Assembly: GCF_000744105.1 (NCBI RefSeq)
Contig: NZ_JQLH01000001.1
Span: forward strand, 2,852,001 to 2,916,000
DNA from: Maribacter forsetii DSM 18668
Lineage (GTDB): Bacteria; Bacteroidota; Bacteroidia; Flavobacteriales; Flavobacteriaceae
DNA length: 64,000 bases
Reading direction: 5' to 3'
Part shown: piece by piece, positions 33,990 to 43,670 of the stretch
Layout: every line of letters begins with the position of its first letter
Position numbering within the stretch: the first letter of the stretch is position 1
Translations under genes and position numbers: made by a program
Notes under the pieces: generated by a model
Seen by the model: only the letters and a program-made list of their open reading frames with translations
Database searches by the model: none
What the model was told of the DNA's origin: nothing

Positions 33990-34577
33990 TGACTAAAATC
34001 TTGTCTGTTCGAGCGCAGTCTAGAATTATCGGTGTTCCAAACTGACAGATTGCCACGTCGCGCAAAGCTCCTCGCAAAGACGTCTTTAAAACTGCCAACT
34101 GTTACTGTTACTGCCTACTGAAATACGCTCTGTGACCTAAATACGTGTTGTCAGTTCGAGTGAATTTCGAGGAACGAGAAATTAGTATCGAGAACCTTTA
34201 TGTGTTCCAATGGTTCTCGATACAACTTTGTAGTTTCCGCTATGCTACAACTAAAAAGCCACTCGAACTGAAATACTTACAAACGCATTGTTATCCTTAG
34301 CGCAGTCGAGAACTATTGGTGCTCCTCTTAAACAGATTGCTTCGTGCCTCGCAAAGACGTTTACGAGAATTGCATAGCATAACTGCCTACTGATACTGCC
34401 TACTGATACTGCCTACTGAACACTGAGAACTGATACTGCCAACTGAAACTGAACACTGAACCGCAAAAGTGTTAAAGAATTACGGATAATTCAAAACCGC
34501 ATACTGTTAACATCCTTTTAAGAATACTTCCCTTTCTTTTCCGCTATTTTTAAGCACATAACTAACAAACCACTCAA
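33990..34577. repeat. Gene-free patch of nested inverted and direct repeats
   Basis: Nested arms are TCAGTTCGAGTG (34151-34162) with CACTCGAACTGA (34260-34271), and inside them GTATCGAGAACC (34185-34196) with GGTTCTCGATAC (34212-34223). Further on, ACTGCCTACTGAT-type direct repeats run from about 34389 to 34460. CTCGCAAAGACGT appears twice (near 34070 and 34348). No ORF here looks real. Confidence 0.85.
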
Positions 34578-37500
34578 ATGACTTCAAGATTACTCTCCTT
34601 GCTGGTGCTTTTTGCATCTTTTTTCGTTTCTGCACAAGAATTTAAAATGGACATGGTACAAGACATGAAACCCCGTAACATCGGTCCCGGTGGTATGAGC
34701 GGTCGTGTTACCAGTATTGATGTCGTAAATTCCAACCCTGATATTATGTATGTAGGTACCGCTTCTGGCGGATTGTGGAAATCTACATCTGGCGGTATTA
34801 AATGGGATCCTATTTTTGATAAAGAAGTAACGGCTTCTATTGGTGCCGTTGCCATTCAGCAAAGTAATCCGTCTGTAATTTGGGCAGGTACTGGAGAAGG
34901 TAATCCTAGAAATAGTTTGAATGGTGGCTACGGAGTATATAAATCTCTGGATGGCGGTAAGACATGGAAATCTATGGGTCTTGAAAAAACGAGACATATT
35001 CATAGAATTAAAATTGACCCAATGAATCCGAATACCGTGTATGTCGGTGCCATTGGCTCTCCTTGGGGAGAACACCCAGAACGCGGAGTCTTCAAAACTA
35101 CCGATGGTGGTGAGACTTGGGAGAAAGTGCTTTTCGTAAATAATAAAACGGGGGTTGCCGATTTGATTATGGATCCAACAAACCCGAACAAACTTATCGC
35201 TGCCATGTGGGAACATAAGCGTGAGCCTTGGTTCTTTAATTCTGGTGGTTCTGGTAGTGGTTTATACATTACCCATGATGGTGGTAAGAATTGGAAAAAA
35301 CTTAGTGAAGAAGATGGTCTGCCTGCTGGCGATTTAGGTAGAATTGGTGTTGCCATTGCTCCTGGTAAGCCCGATGTTATTTACGCTTTGGTGGAAGCCA
35401 AAAAGAATGCGCTGTACAAATCTGAAAATGGAGGTTTTAAATGGAAGAAAATCAATGATAAGAATGATATCGGTAATAGACCTTTTTACTATTCCGAAAT
35501 ATATGTAGACCCTGAAAATGAAAATAGAGTTTTCTCAGTATTTACGTACGTGAACGTTTCGCAAGATGGTGGTAAGAACTTTACACAACTAATGCCTGCT
35601 TACCGTGCCGATAATGGCGTACACCCTGATCACCATGCATTCTGGATTCACCCAGAAAACGGACAGTTTATGATGGACGGTAATGATGGCGGATTGAATA
35701 TTTCTAAAGATGGTGGAAAAACATGGCGTTTTGTAGGTAACCTACCGGTTGCGCAATTTTACCATATAGCAACTGATAATGAGTATCCTTATAATGTATA
35801 CGGTGGTATGCAAGATAATGGTAGCTGGAGAGGTCCTGCTTATGTTTGGAAAGCTCAAGGAATTCGAAATAGCTACTGGCAAGAAATAAGTTTTGGTGAT
35901 GGTTTTGATGTGGTACCCGATCCTGTAGATTCTAGATATGGTTATACAATGAGTCAGCAAGGAAACGTACAACGTTTTGATCATGTTACGGGTAATAATT
36001 ACATTGTACGTCCTACTCCACCAGATGCTGAAACTGAACTTCGCTTCAACTGGAATTCGGCAATTAGCCAAGACCCTTTTGATAATAGCACCCTTTATTT
36101 TGGTAGTCAGTTTGTACACAAGAGTACAGATAAGGCATTGACGTGGAAAGTAATTTCTCCAGATTTAACTACCAACGATCCTGAAAAGCAAAAACAAAGT
36201 GAAAGTGGCGGATTGTCCATGGATGCAACGGGAGCAGAAAACCACACTACTATTTTGGTAATTGAGCCATCACCTGTTGAAAAAGATATGTTATGGACAG
36301 GTTCTGATGATGGTCGTGTGCATTACACTCAAAATGGTGGAGAAACTTGGACCGAAGTAACCGCAAATATTAAAGGCTTACCAAAAGGAAGCTGGATCCC
36401 TCAGATAAAAGCATCTACCCGTAATAAAGGGGAAGCACTTTTAATCGCTAATGACTATAGAAGGTTCAATTACACTCCGTATGCATACCGCACTAAAGAT
36501 TATGGTAAAAGCTGGACAAGAGTTGTTGATGCTTCTGATGTAGAAAGCTATACGTTATCAATCATAGAAGATTCTGAGAATCCGAATTTGGTATTTTTAG
36601 GTACTGATGATGGCTTATATGTTTCTTTCAATGCAGGTGAAAAATGGCAAAAATGGACCGAAGGTTTCCCAACGGTATCCACAAAAGATTTAGCTATTCA
36701 CCCAAGAGAGCATGATTTGGTGATAGGTACGTTTGGTAGAGCTGCATGGGTATTAGATGATATTCGTCCCTTACGCGCTTTGGCTGCTGATGCAACCATT
36801 CTAAATAAAGATATCGAATTATTCACGCCTCCAACGGCATATCAAGCAGCTTATCAACAACCAACGGGAAGTCGTTTTGGTGGCGACGGACTGTATCAAG
36901 GTGAAAACAAGAAGTCTGGGGCTATGATTACCTATTATCTAAAAGAAGGTAAGAAAGCTGCTAAAAAAGGAATTCCAAAGGGAGATAAGAAAGAGAAAGA
37001 TGCTGAAAAGACATCCGAAGAAAAAACAGAGAAAGTAGAATTAACAGGAGTTCAAAAGAAAGACTCTGTCCAATTCGATTTTTATGATGGCGAAAGATTA
37101 ATTCGTACTTTAAAATACAAGACTCCAGAAAAAGCAGGTTTCCATAGAATATATTGGAGAATGGATGAAAAAGGTGCAGATAGACCTTCCAGGAAAGTAA
37201 TTACCAAAAAGAAAGAATCTGGCGGTTTAGATGTAAAACCAGGAACTTACACTATCAAAATGCTTTATGGTGACATGGAAGAAGAAACTAAAATCACAGT
37301 AGCTTCTGACCCTCGCTTAAACGTTTCTACCGTAGCTATCAATGAAGCATATGACAACGGAAAAGTTCTAGAATCATACATGCAAAAAGCTGCGGATGCC
37401 GTACAACAATTAGCAAAAAGTAAAGAAACAGCAGAAAAGTTTCAAAAAGAACTAAAGAAGGAAGATGATAAAAAATACAAAGAGCAGATTGTTGCTTCTA

Positions 37501-37814
37501 AAGATATCATCAAACAAATAGATTCTGTAACTGCAATCTATTTAGGCAAAGTTGATAAGCGACAAGGTATTACCCGTAGCAAAGAGATGACGGTAATGCA
37601 GCGTTTACAAATTGCAAGACGTTATGTTGGTTCTAGACAAGCAGGTATGACTGCTACAGAAAAGCAGCTTATGCAATTTGCAAAAGAGGAACTAGAAGGG
37701 GCTCTAGAGAAAACGAATTCATTTTTCTCTACTAAATGGAAAGCTTACAGATCAACTATGGAAAGCTTAGAGCTTTCTCCGTTCAAGGAAGTAGACACCT
37801 TTAGTTTAAAATAA
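34578..37814 (+). CDS. Secreted BNR/sortilin-like beta-propeller protein
   Basis: This 1078-residue protein has a signal peptide ending near SAQ. Multiple BNR-type Asp-box repeats follow (SLDGGKTWKSMG, TTDGGETWEKV, SQDGGKNF, SKDGGKTWRFVG, TQNGGETWTEV), giving VPS10/sortilin-like propellers over residues ~25-730. A Lys/Glu-rich linker (~790-830) and a helical C-terminal part follow. No glycosidase catalytic residues are evident, so binding or scaffolding is as likely as hydrolysis. It is the first gene of an operon with an S9 peptidase 40 bp downstream. Confidence 0.85.
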   Translation: MTSRLLSLLVLFASFFVSAQEFKMDMVQDMKPRNIGPGGMSGRVTSIDVVNSNPDIMYVGTASGGLWKSTSGGIKWDPIFDKEVTASIGAVAIQQSNPSVIWAGTGEGNPRNSLNGGYGVYKSLDGGKTWKSMGLEKTRHIHRIKIDPMNPNTVYVGAIGSPWGEHPERGVFKTTDGGETWEKVLFVNNKTGVADLIMDPTNPNKLIAAMWEHKREPWFFNSGGSGSGLYITHDGGKNWKKLSEEDGLPAGDLGRIGVAIAPGKPDVIYALVEAKKNALYKSENGGFKWKKINDKNDIGNRPFYYSEIYVDPENENRVFSVFTYVNVSQDGGKNFTQLMPAYRADNGVHPDHHAFWIHPENGQFMMDGNDGGLNISKDGGKTWRFVGNLPVAQFYHIATDNEYPYNVYGGMQDNGSWRGPAYVWKAQGIRNSYWQEISFGDGFDVVPDPVDSRYGYTMSQQGNVQRFDHVTGNNYIVRPTPPDAETELRFNWNSAISQDPFDNSTLYFGSQFVHKSTDKALTWKVISPDLTTNDPEKQKQSESGGLSMDATGAENHTTILVIEPSPVEKDMLWTGSDDGRVHYTQNGGETWTEVTANIKGLPKGSWIPQIKASTRNKGEALLIANDYRRFNYTPYAYRTKDYGKSWTRVVDASDVESYTLSIIEDSENPNLVFLGTDDGLYVSFNAGEKWQKWTEGFPTVSTKDLAIHPREHDLVIGTFGRAAWVLDDIRPLRALAADATILNKDIELFTPPTAYQAAYQQPTGSRFGGDGLYQGENKKSGAMITYYLKEGKKAAKKGIPKGDKKEKDAEKTSEEKTEKVELTGVQKKDSVQFDFYDGERLIRTLKYKTPEKAGFHRIYWRMDEKGADRPSRKVITKKKESGGLDVKPGTYTIKMLYGDMEEETKITVASDPRLNVSTVAINEAYDNGKVLESYMQKAADAVQQLAKSKETAEKFQKELKKEDDKKYKEQIVASKDIIKQIDSVTAIYLGKVDKRQGITRSKEMTVMQRLQIARRYVGSRQAGMTATEKQLMQFAKEELEGALEKTNSFFSTKWKAYRSTMESLELSPFKEVDTFSLK

Positions 37815-37854
37815 TTCTCATAATATTAGGCATACTCACTTAAAACCATCAATT

Positions 37855-39795
37855 ATGAAAAAACTATTCGCTTGTTTTGCCATAGCTCTTATTTGGAGTT
37901 GTACAGAAAAAAAAGAAGTTCAAAAGGAAGAGCAAAAAGAAGTAGAAATCAACAAAATACCTGATCAATATTCCATTAAACAAATGATGGATAATGAAGC
38001 TATTTCTGGAGGTAGTTTTTATCGTGATAATTCTAAATTATTGGTTTCAAGTAATAGGTCTGGTATATATAATATGTACACCGTGCCTACCACAGGTGGT
38101 GAGTTAACGCCCATAACACAATCTGACAGTGCTTCTATTTTTGCGATTTCCTATTTTCCTAGAGATGAGCGAATGCTTTTTAGTATGGATGGTAATGGTG
38201 ATGAAATATACCATATCTACATCCGCAATCTAAATGGTAGCCTTACAGATCTTACGCCTGCCAAAGGTGCTAGGGCTAGTTTTCAAGGATGGGCAGAAGA
38301 TGACCAAAGTTTCTTTTTTACATCAAACAAGCGAGATGCTAAATACATGGATCTGTATCAAATGGATTTTCTTAATTATTCGCCTAAATTAATTTTTAAG
38401 AATGAAGAAGGATATGAAATTGGAAACCTTAGTAAGGATGAAAAATATTTGACATTGGGTAAATCTTTAAATACCAACGATTCAGACTTATACCTATATG
38501 ACCTATCCACAAAGAAGAAAATTAAGATCAATAAAACGCAAAGTGCGAATAGTAGTCAAGATTTTTCTCCCTCTGGCGATGAACTTTATTATACCACAGA
38601 TGAAGGCAGTGAGTTTTCATACTTAATGAAGTATAACATTGCATCTGGCGCGACCGAAAAAGTGATTACCCGTGATTGGGATATTTTAGGTAGTTACTTT
38701 ACAGATAACGGTAGTTATTTAGTTACCTATATCAATGAAGATGCAAAGAACACTATTGAAGTGATGGATGTAGCCACTATGGAGAATATTGATTTACCTG
38801 AGTTTGATGCCATGGCAATAACCAATGTAGATTTCTCAAAAGACGAAAAATGGATGCGTTTTTACGCAGGTGGCTCGCATACTCCAAGTAATTTATATGT
38901 CTATAATCTAGAAACGAAAGAACAAAAGCAATTAACGGAAGTATTAAATCCTGAAATTGAAGCAGAGGATCTTGTTTCTGCTGAAGTAGTACGTTATAAG
39001 TCTTTTGACGGAGTTGAAATACCTGCCATTTACTATAAGCCTCACCAAGCAAATGCCGATGCAAAAGTACCCGCTTTGGTTTGGGTTCATGGAGGACCGG
39101 GCGGACAAAGTAGACAAAATTTTAGTTCTTTCATTCAATACCTTACTAATCATGGGTATGCTGTACTTGCTGTAAACAACCGTGGTAGTAGCGGCTATGG
39201 AAAAACGTTTTACCAAATGGATGATTTAAACCATGGCGATAAAGATTTAAAAGATTGTGTTGAAGGTAAAAACTGGCTTGCGGCTCAACCTGAAATCGAT
39301 GCCGATAAAATAGGAATCATAGGTGGTTCTTATGGTGGTTATATGACCATGGCAGCATTGACATACACTCCTGAAGAATTTGCAGTTGGTGTTAACTTGT
39401 TCGGAGTAACAAATTGGATAAGAACACTAAAAAGTATACCACCATGGTGGGAATCTTTTAAAGATGCTCTTTATCTAGAATTGGGTGATCCCTACAGTGC
39501 AGATTCGGTACGTTTAAAAGAAATCTCACCTTTGTTCCATACCGATAAGGTGACCAAGCCTTTAATTGTACTTCAAGGCTCACAAGATCCACGTGTGTTA
39601 CAAGTTGAATCTGATGAGATTGTTGCAGGAGTAAAAAAGAACGGAGTTCCTGTAGAATATGTTCTTTTTGAAGATGAAGGACATGGTTTTGTCAAAAAAG
39701 AAAATCAGATCGAAGCCTACAGTAGGGTTTTAGATTTTTTAGATTTGTATTTAAAGAAAGATAAAGGAGCACCTATTGAAGACGGCGATAAGTAA
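37855..39795 (+). CDS. S9 family (prolyl oligopeptidase) lipoprotein
   Basis: This 646-residue peptidase has a lipobox (ALIWSC), a TolB-like seven-blade propeller (residues ~50-370) and an alpha/beta hydrolase domain. The catalytic triad is Ser492 (GGSYGGYM), Asp578 (GSQDPRV) and His610 (DEGHGF). It cleaves short peptides, probably at the outer face of the inner membrane or in the periplasm. It lies 40 bp after the beta-propeller gene and 34 bp before DUF2490, so it is operonic. Confidence 0.92.
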   Translation: MKKLFACFAIALIWSCTEKKEVQKEEQKEVEINKIPDQYSIKQMMDNEAISGGSFYRDNSKLLVSSNRSGIYNMYTVPTTGGELTPITQSDSASIFAISYFPRDERMLFSMDGNGDEIYHIYIRNLNGSLTDLTPAKGARASFQGWAEDDQSFFFTSNKRDAKYMDLYQMDFLNYSPKLIFKNEEGYEIGNLSKDEKYLTLGKSLNTNDSDLYLYDLSTKKKIKINKTQSANSSQDFSPSGDELYYTTDEGSEFSYLMKYNIASGATEKVITRDWDILGSYFTDNGSYLVTYINEDAKNTIEVMDVATMENIDLPEFDAMAITNVDFSKDEKWMRFYAGGSHTPSNLYVYNLETKEQKQLTEVLNPEIEAEDLVSAEVVRYKSFDGVEIPAIYYKPHQANADAKVPALVWVHGGPGGQSRQNFSSFIQYLTNHGYAVLAVNNRGSSGYGKTFYQMDDLNHGDKDLKDCVEGKNWLAAQPEIDADKIGIIGGSYGGYMTMAALTYTPEEFAVGVNLFGVTNWIRTLKSIPPWWESFKDALYLELGDPYSADSVRLKEISPLFHTDKVTKPLIVLQGSQDPRVLQVESDEIVAGVKKNGVPVEYVLFEDEGHGFVKKENQIEAYSRVLDFLDLYLKKDKGAPIEDGDK

Positions 39796-39829
39796 GAGCC
39801 ACTATTTTAGTTACACATTAAATTAAAGA

Positions 39830-40555
39830 ATGAGGAAAGTTATTACGTTACTAGTATTATTAACAGCAATTAGCCATACCAATGCCCAAAGTGAAGTTAC
39901 TGGTGAAGACGATTTTGGTAGTTGGTTCATGTATTTTGGAACCAATAAAATTGCCGATAAATGGAGTATACATACCGAAGCGCAGTTTAGATATTATGAA
40001 ATGGCATCTAATTTTAATCAGTTGTTGCTGCGTACAGGAGTAAATTATCATATTAATCCTAATGCCATTGCCACTTTGGGGTACGGCTTTATTGATACCG
40101 ACCCTACCTTTAGGGAATTTGATGTTTTTGGTGATGATGCCATTTTTGAAAATAATGCTATTTCAGAGCACCGCATTTTTGAGCAGTTCATTCTTAAAAA
40201 TAAAGTATGGGAATTTAATTTCGAGCATCGCTATCGTTTAGAACAACGGTTTGTTCAAAATAATTTTTCTGGAATCAGTAATACATTGCACAGAGCGAGG
40301 TATAGAATTCAAATGACCTTGCCCCTAACCGATATCTTTTTTCTAAACTTTTACGATGAAATTTTTATCAATCTACAAAATGATGCTTTTGGTCAAAACC
40401 GAGCTTATGCAGCGCTTGGTGTCAATGTTACCGAGAGTTTGAGCATGCAGGTGGGCTATTTAAAAAATCACTTTAGCGAGACTAATTTTGATCGTTTTCA
40501 AGTAGGATTATTTTATAACACTGATTTACGTGGCATTTTTAAAAAGAAGAAGTAA
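39830..40555 (+). CDS. DUF2490 family outer membrane beta-barrel-like protein
   Basis: This 241-residue protein has a signal peptide ending at NAQS. Alternating strands of a small outer-membrane barrel follow (WSIHTEAQFRYYEM, VNYHINPNAIATLGYGF, HRYRLEQRFVQNN). DUF2490 proteins have no known activity. It is 34 bp after the S9 peptidase and 28 bp before the YceI gene, so it is probably in the same transcript. Confidence 0.85.
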   Translation: MRKVITLLVLLTAISHTNAQSEVTGEDDFGSWFMYFGTNKIADKWSIHTEAQFRYYEMASNFNQLLLRTGVNYHINPNAIATLGYGFIDTDPTFREFDVFGDDAIFENNAISEHRIFEQFILKNKVWEFNFEHRYRLEQRFVQNNFSGISNTLHRARYRIQMTLPLTDIFFLNFYDEIFINLQNDAFGQNRAYAALGVNVTESLSMQVGYLKNHFSETNFDRFQVGLFYNTDLRGIFKKKK

Positions 40556-40583
40556 ATTTATACTATAATTAAAACACATTATC

Positions 40584-41219
40584 ATGAAAAAAATAGCACT
40601 TACATTCGCTAGTGCACTTTTAATCGTTTTTGCAAGTTGTAAAGACGCTAAAAAAAGTGAAGAGTCTAAAAGCGTTGAAGCAACAAGCGAAGCAACTGAA
40701 ATGTTCAGCTTAGTACAAGATTCAACAAAAGTAAGTTTTACCGCTTACAAGACAACAGATAAAGTACCTGTTGGTGGCATGTTCAAAAAGATAAACTTCA
40801 CAAAAACAAATAGCGGTGCAACTGCTATGGAAGCCTTAAACGGAACTGAGTTTAGTATTCCTGTTAGTAGCTTATTCACTAACGACCCAACAGGAACAAG
40901 AGATCCTAAATTATTAGAGTTTTTCTTTGGCGTATTAAAGGATACCGAATTAATTTCTGGTGTTTTTAAAGTTGATGGAGACCAAGGTTCTATTGATGTT
41001 ACCTTGAACGGAGAAACACAAAACATTCCGCTTGCATATGAAATGAACGGTGATGATAAAATCACCTTCACGGGTACTATGGATTTGGCAAATTGGAATG
41101 CAATGGATGCCGTTGCTTCTATCAATAAAGCTTGTGAAATTTTACATACAGGTAAAGATGGTGTTAGTAAAACATGGAGCGAGGTTGCCGTTAAAGCAGA
41201 AGTGCTATTGACAAAATAA
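40584..41219 (+). CDS. YceI family lipoprotein
   Basis: This 211-residue protein has a lipobox (IVFASC) and a YceI-type lipocalin-like beta domain (TKVSFTAYKTTDKVPVGG; VDGDQGSIDVTLNGE; ITFTGTMDLANWNA). YceI proteins bind isoprenoid-like lipids in the periplasm. It is the last gene of the operon, followed by a perfect-palindrome terminator. Confidence 0.87.
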   Translation: MKKIALTFASALLIVFASCKDAKKSEESKSVEATSEATEMFSLVQDSTKVSFTAYKTTDKVPVGGMFKKINFTKTNSGATAMEALNGTEFSIPVSSLFTNDPTGTRDPKLLEFFFGVLKDTELISGVFKVDGDQGSIDVTLNGETQNIPLAYEMNGDDKITFTGTMDLANWNAMDAVASINKACEILHTGKDGVSKTWSEVAVKAEVLLTK

Positions 41220-41240
41220 AAAGGTTAATTTTTACAATAT

Positions 41241-41272
41241 AAAAGAGGAGCTCATGAGCTCCTCTTTTTTTT
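41241..41272 (+). terminator. Terminator after the YceI gene
   Basis: A perfect 28 nt palindrome (41241-41268) with arms AAAAGAGGAGCTCA is followed by a run of T. Confidence 0.93.
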
Positions 41273-41367
41273 GCCCTAAAGACAAAAAGGATTGCTCATA
41301 TCATGTAAATATTTGATTTTGACTGTTTTAAATTATAATTTTCCTATTCACAATAAAAACTATCAAA

Positions 41368-41961
41368 ATGAAAATATTTAAAATTGAATTGGCACTATTG
41401 GCACTACTAGCTGTCTTTAGCTGCAAAGAGGTAAAAAAAGAGGCTTCTGACGCCAAAGAAGAAGTTGAAGATTTAATGGATGAAGCAAAAAATGAAATGG
41501 ATGAGGATGAAACCGTTGTTAAATTCATGCTAGAACCAAAAAGTGATAGTAATGTAAAAGGCGAAGTAATCTTTACCCAAGATGATGAAGAAGTAGAAAT
41601 GACAGCCATGTTATCTGGCTTATCTGAAGGTGAGCATGCCATTCATATTCATCAAACGGCAGATTGTACCGCAGCTGATGGTTCTTCTGCTGGCGGTCAT
41701 TGGAACCCAACAAATGAACCACATGGTAAATGGGGAGCTTCTGAAGGTTATCACAAAGGTGATATTGGTAACTTTACCGCAGATGCCGATGGTAATGCAA
41801 AAGTTGAATTTGAAACAGAAGAATGGTGTATTGGCTGTGATGATGAAAACAAAAATATTTTAGGCAAAGGGGTCATTGTTCACCAAGGTGTCGATGACTA
41901 TACCTCGCAACCTAGCGGAGATGCTGGTGCACGTGTAAGTTGTGCCGGTATTATTGAATAG
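41368..41961 (+). CDS. sodC: Cu/Zn superoxide dismutase family lipoprotein
   Basis: This 197-residue protein has a lipobox (LAVFSC), an acidic linker (residues ~25-50) and the Cu/Zn SOD fold. Metal ligands lie in HAIHIHQTADC, GGHWNPTNEPHG, GYHKGDIGNF and VIVHQGVDDY, and two cysteines can form the family disulfide. It removes superoxide outside the cytoplasm. The gene is single, between two terminators. Confidence 0.88.
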   Translation: MKIFKIELALLALLAVFSCKEVKKEASDAKEEVEDLMDEAKNEMDEDETVVKFMLEPKSDSNVKGEVIFTQDDEEVEMTAMLSGLSEGEHAIHIHQTADCTAADGSSAGGHWNPTNEPHGKWGASEGYHKGDIGNFTADADGNAKVEFETEEWCIGCDDENKNILGKGVIVHQGVDDYTSQPSGDAGARVSCAGIIE

Positions 41962-41977
41962 AGTTAATAATAATTAT

Positions 41978-42008
41978 AAAAAAAGCTGTTCTTGGAACAG
42001 CTTTTTTT
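41978..42008 (+). terminator. Terminator after the SOD gene
   Basis: The stem is AAAAAAAGCTGTTC with GAACAGCTTTTTTT and the loop is TTG. Confidence 0.92.
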
Positions 42009-42035
42009 ATTTTTATCCGATTTAAAAAATTACAT

Positions 42036-42572
42036 ATGCAATTAGACCTATTGGTTGATCAGTTTAAGAAGAAAGACCCCTCCGCTTTCGAAAAGCTATA
42101 TGGCATGTATAGCGAGAACATTTGTGGTGTGATTAACACCATCGTTAAGAACGATGCACTCTCCCAAGAAATTTGTCAAGATGTTTTTATTAAAATATGG
42201 AACAACTGTGAAAGCTATAACTCCTCTAAAGGAAGGTTTTTTACATGGATATTGAATATTGCCAGAAACGCCGCTATCGATGAAATACGCAGTAGGTCGT
42301 ATAAAAATGAAAAAAAGAACCTTTCGGCAGACTTCTTCGTAGGTATTTTACAGCACAAGGAAGAAGAAGAAACTTCATCTGTAGATACTAAGGGTTTGAG
42401 AAAACTTGTTAAAAATTTAAAGGAAAAATGTGTTCAAATCATTGAACTGTTATATTTTAGAGGGTACACTCAAAAAGACGCCGCAGAAGAATTGGAAATT
42501 CCCTTAGGTACTGTAAAAACAAGAAACAGAAGTTGCATTTCCCAATTAAGGGAGAATATGGAGGTAAGATAG
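42036..42572 (+). CDS. ECF sigma-70 factor
   Basis: This 178-residue ECF factor has region 2 (SAFEKLYGMYSENICGVI … QDVFIKIWNN … FTWILNIARNAAIDEIR) and region 4 (YFRGYTQKDAAEELEIPLGTVKTR). The anti-sigma gene starts 1 bp after its stop. The pair matches SigK/RskA-type systems, which answer redox or envelope signals. Target genes cannot be inferred. Confidence 0.9.
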   Translation: MQLDLLVDQFKKKDPSAFEKLYGMYSENICGVINTIVKNDALSQEICQDVFIKIWNNCESYNSSKGRFFTWILNIARNAAIDEIRSRSYKNEKKNLSADFFVGILQHKEEEETSSVDTKGLRKLVKNLKEKCVQIIELLYFRGYTQKDAAEELEIPLGTVKTRNRSCISQLRENMEVR

Positions 42573-42573
42573 T

Positions 42574-43368
42574 ATGGATGTAGAAAAATACATAGCATCG
42601 GGAATTTTGGAGCTTTATATAGCTGGTTCACTTTCAGAAAAAGAAAATCTGGAAATAGCTAACTATGCAAAAGAGTATCCAGAAATTCAAAAGGAGATTG
42701 AAGCAATTGAAGCGGCTATTTTAGAGTTATCCAGAAAAGCATCGCCAGGTTATAACTATTCATTTGCAGCATTAATGAATAGAATTAACGGTGAAGTCAA
42801 GGTCGTAGATATAAATGAGAAGCGTAGTTCACCGTTCTTATCATATATTGGTTGGGCAGCATCTGTTCTATTGGCCGTAGGTCTTTTTTGGATGTATCAG
42901 CAGAACCAAGATTTAAAATCTGACATTGAAGTTGTTGAAAAACAAAATGTAGATTTGGAACAGCAAATTGCAGATACCGACTCTTCTTTAGAACAGACAC
43001 AAGAATTACTGAATACACTACGTGACCAAAACATTAGTGTAATTGCATTAGGTGGTCAAGCAGTATCACCAACTTCTTACGCTAAAGCGTATTGGAACAA
43101 AGAAGATCAAAAGGTATTTATAGATGCCAAAGGCTTACCTGAACCACCAGATGGGTTTGTATACCAAGTTTGGTCCCTTAAACTTTCACCGCTTACCCCT
43201 ACCAGTATGGGTCTGCTAGAAGATTTTGCTACGGATGAAAACAAAGTTTTTGCCCTAAACAACCCTAACGAATCTGAAGCATTTGGTATTACTTTAGAAC
43301 CGGCAGGTGGTAGTGAATCGCCAAACCTAGAGCAATTATATACGCTTGGTGTAGTAGCGACTTCATAA
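42574..43368 (+). CDS. RskA-type anti-sigma factor
   Basis: This 264-residue protein has an N-terminal cytosolic anti-sigma part (YIASGILELYIAGSLSEKEN), one membrane helix near residues 88-106 (YIGWAASVLLAVGLFWMY), a coiled-coil linker (residues ~108-150) and the periplasmic RskA domain (WNKEDQKVFIDAKGLPEPPDGFVYQVW). It holds the adjacent ECF factor until a signal releases it. Near-zero spacing suggests translational coupling. Confidence 0.9.
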   Translation: MDVEKYIASGILELYIAGSLSEKENLEIANYAKEYPEIQKEIEAIEAAILELSRKASPGYNYSFAALMNRINGEVKVVDINEKRSSPFLSYIGWAASVLLAVGLFWMYQQNQDLKSDIEVVEKQNVDLEQQIADTDSSLEQTQELLNTLRDQNISVIALGGQAVSPTSYAKAYWNKEDQKVFIDAKGLPEPPDGFVYQVWSLKLSPLTPTSMGLLEDFATDENKVFALNNPNESEAFGITLEPAGGSESPNLEQLYTLGVVATS

Positions 43369-43387
43369 TAAATTAAATTATAAAGTA

Positions 43388-43422
43388 TAATGGGCAGTTT
43401 TTACTAACTGCCCATTTTTTTT
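43388..43422 (+). terminator. Terminator after the anti-sigma gene
   Basis: ATGGGCAGTT (43390-43399) pairs with AACTGCCCAT (43406-43415), followed by a T-run. Confidence 0.9.
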
Positions 43423-43472
43423 ACTATTTTGCTACCACGGATTTAAAGAAACTTTTCGGAACTGTTTTAACC

Positions 43473-43670
43473 TTGTTAGGTATTGGCCGACTTGTTTATA
43501 CTGCAATTTTATTAGGTAATAGCACTGGTACCACTAAACAACTTATTGTATACGGTGTATTGGGAGCTATATTTTTCTTCTTTGGAATAGGATTGATCAG
43601 AAATACCAGTAAGAACTCAAACGGCAGATGTTTTAGATTACTTATCTTTTTTTACCCGACTAAAACTTAA
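43473..43670 (+). CDS. Possible small membrane protein, 65 residues
   Basis: A frame with a TTG start has two hydrophobic segments (GRLVYTAILLG and LIVYGVLGAIFFFFGIGLI). The reading frame is open back to about 43,431 (…TTDLKKLFGTVLTL) with no ATG, so the start is uncertain. Its end overlaps the converging VOC gene by 33 bp, which makes the last residues doubtful. The hydrophobic pattern suggests a real small protein, perhaps with a shifted end. Confidence 0.35.
   Translation: MLGIGRLVYTAILLGNSTGTTKQLIVYGVLGAIFFFFGIGLIRNTSKNSNGRCFRLLIFFYPTKT

Noticed and set aside
33677..34045. Long plus-strand frames across the heptamer array (repeating VVRCPLS)
   Set aside because: The frame is open only because the 7 bp repeat cycles through stop-free codons; there is no domain and it overlaps the methyltransferase out of frame.
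35742..36119. Minus-strand frames inside the 34578-37814 gene
   Set aside because: They are antisense shadows of a clear BNR-repeat protein with consistent coding on the plus strand.
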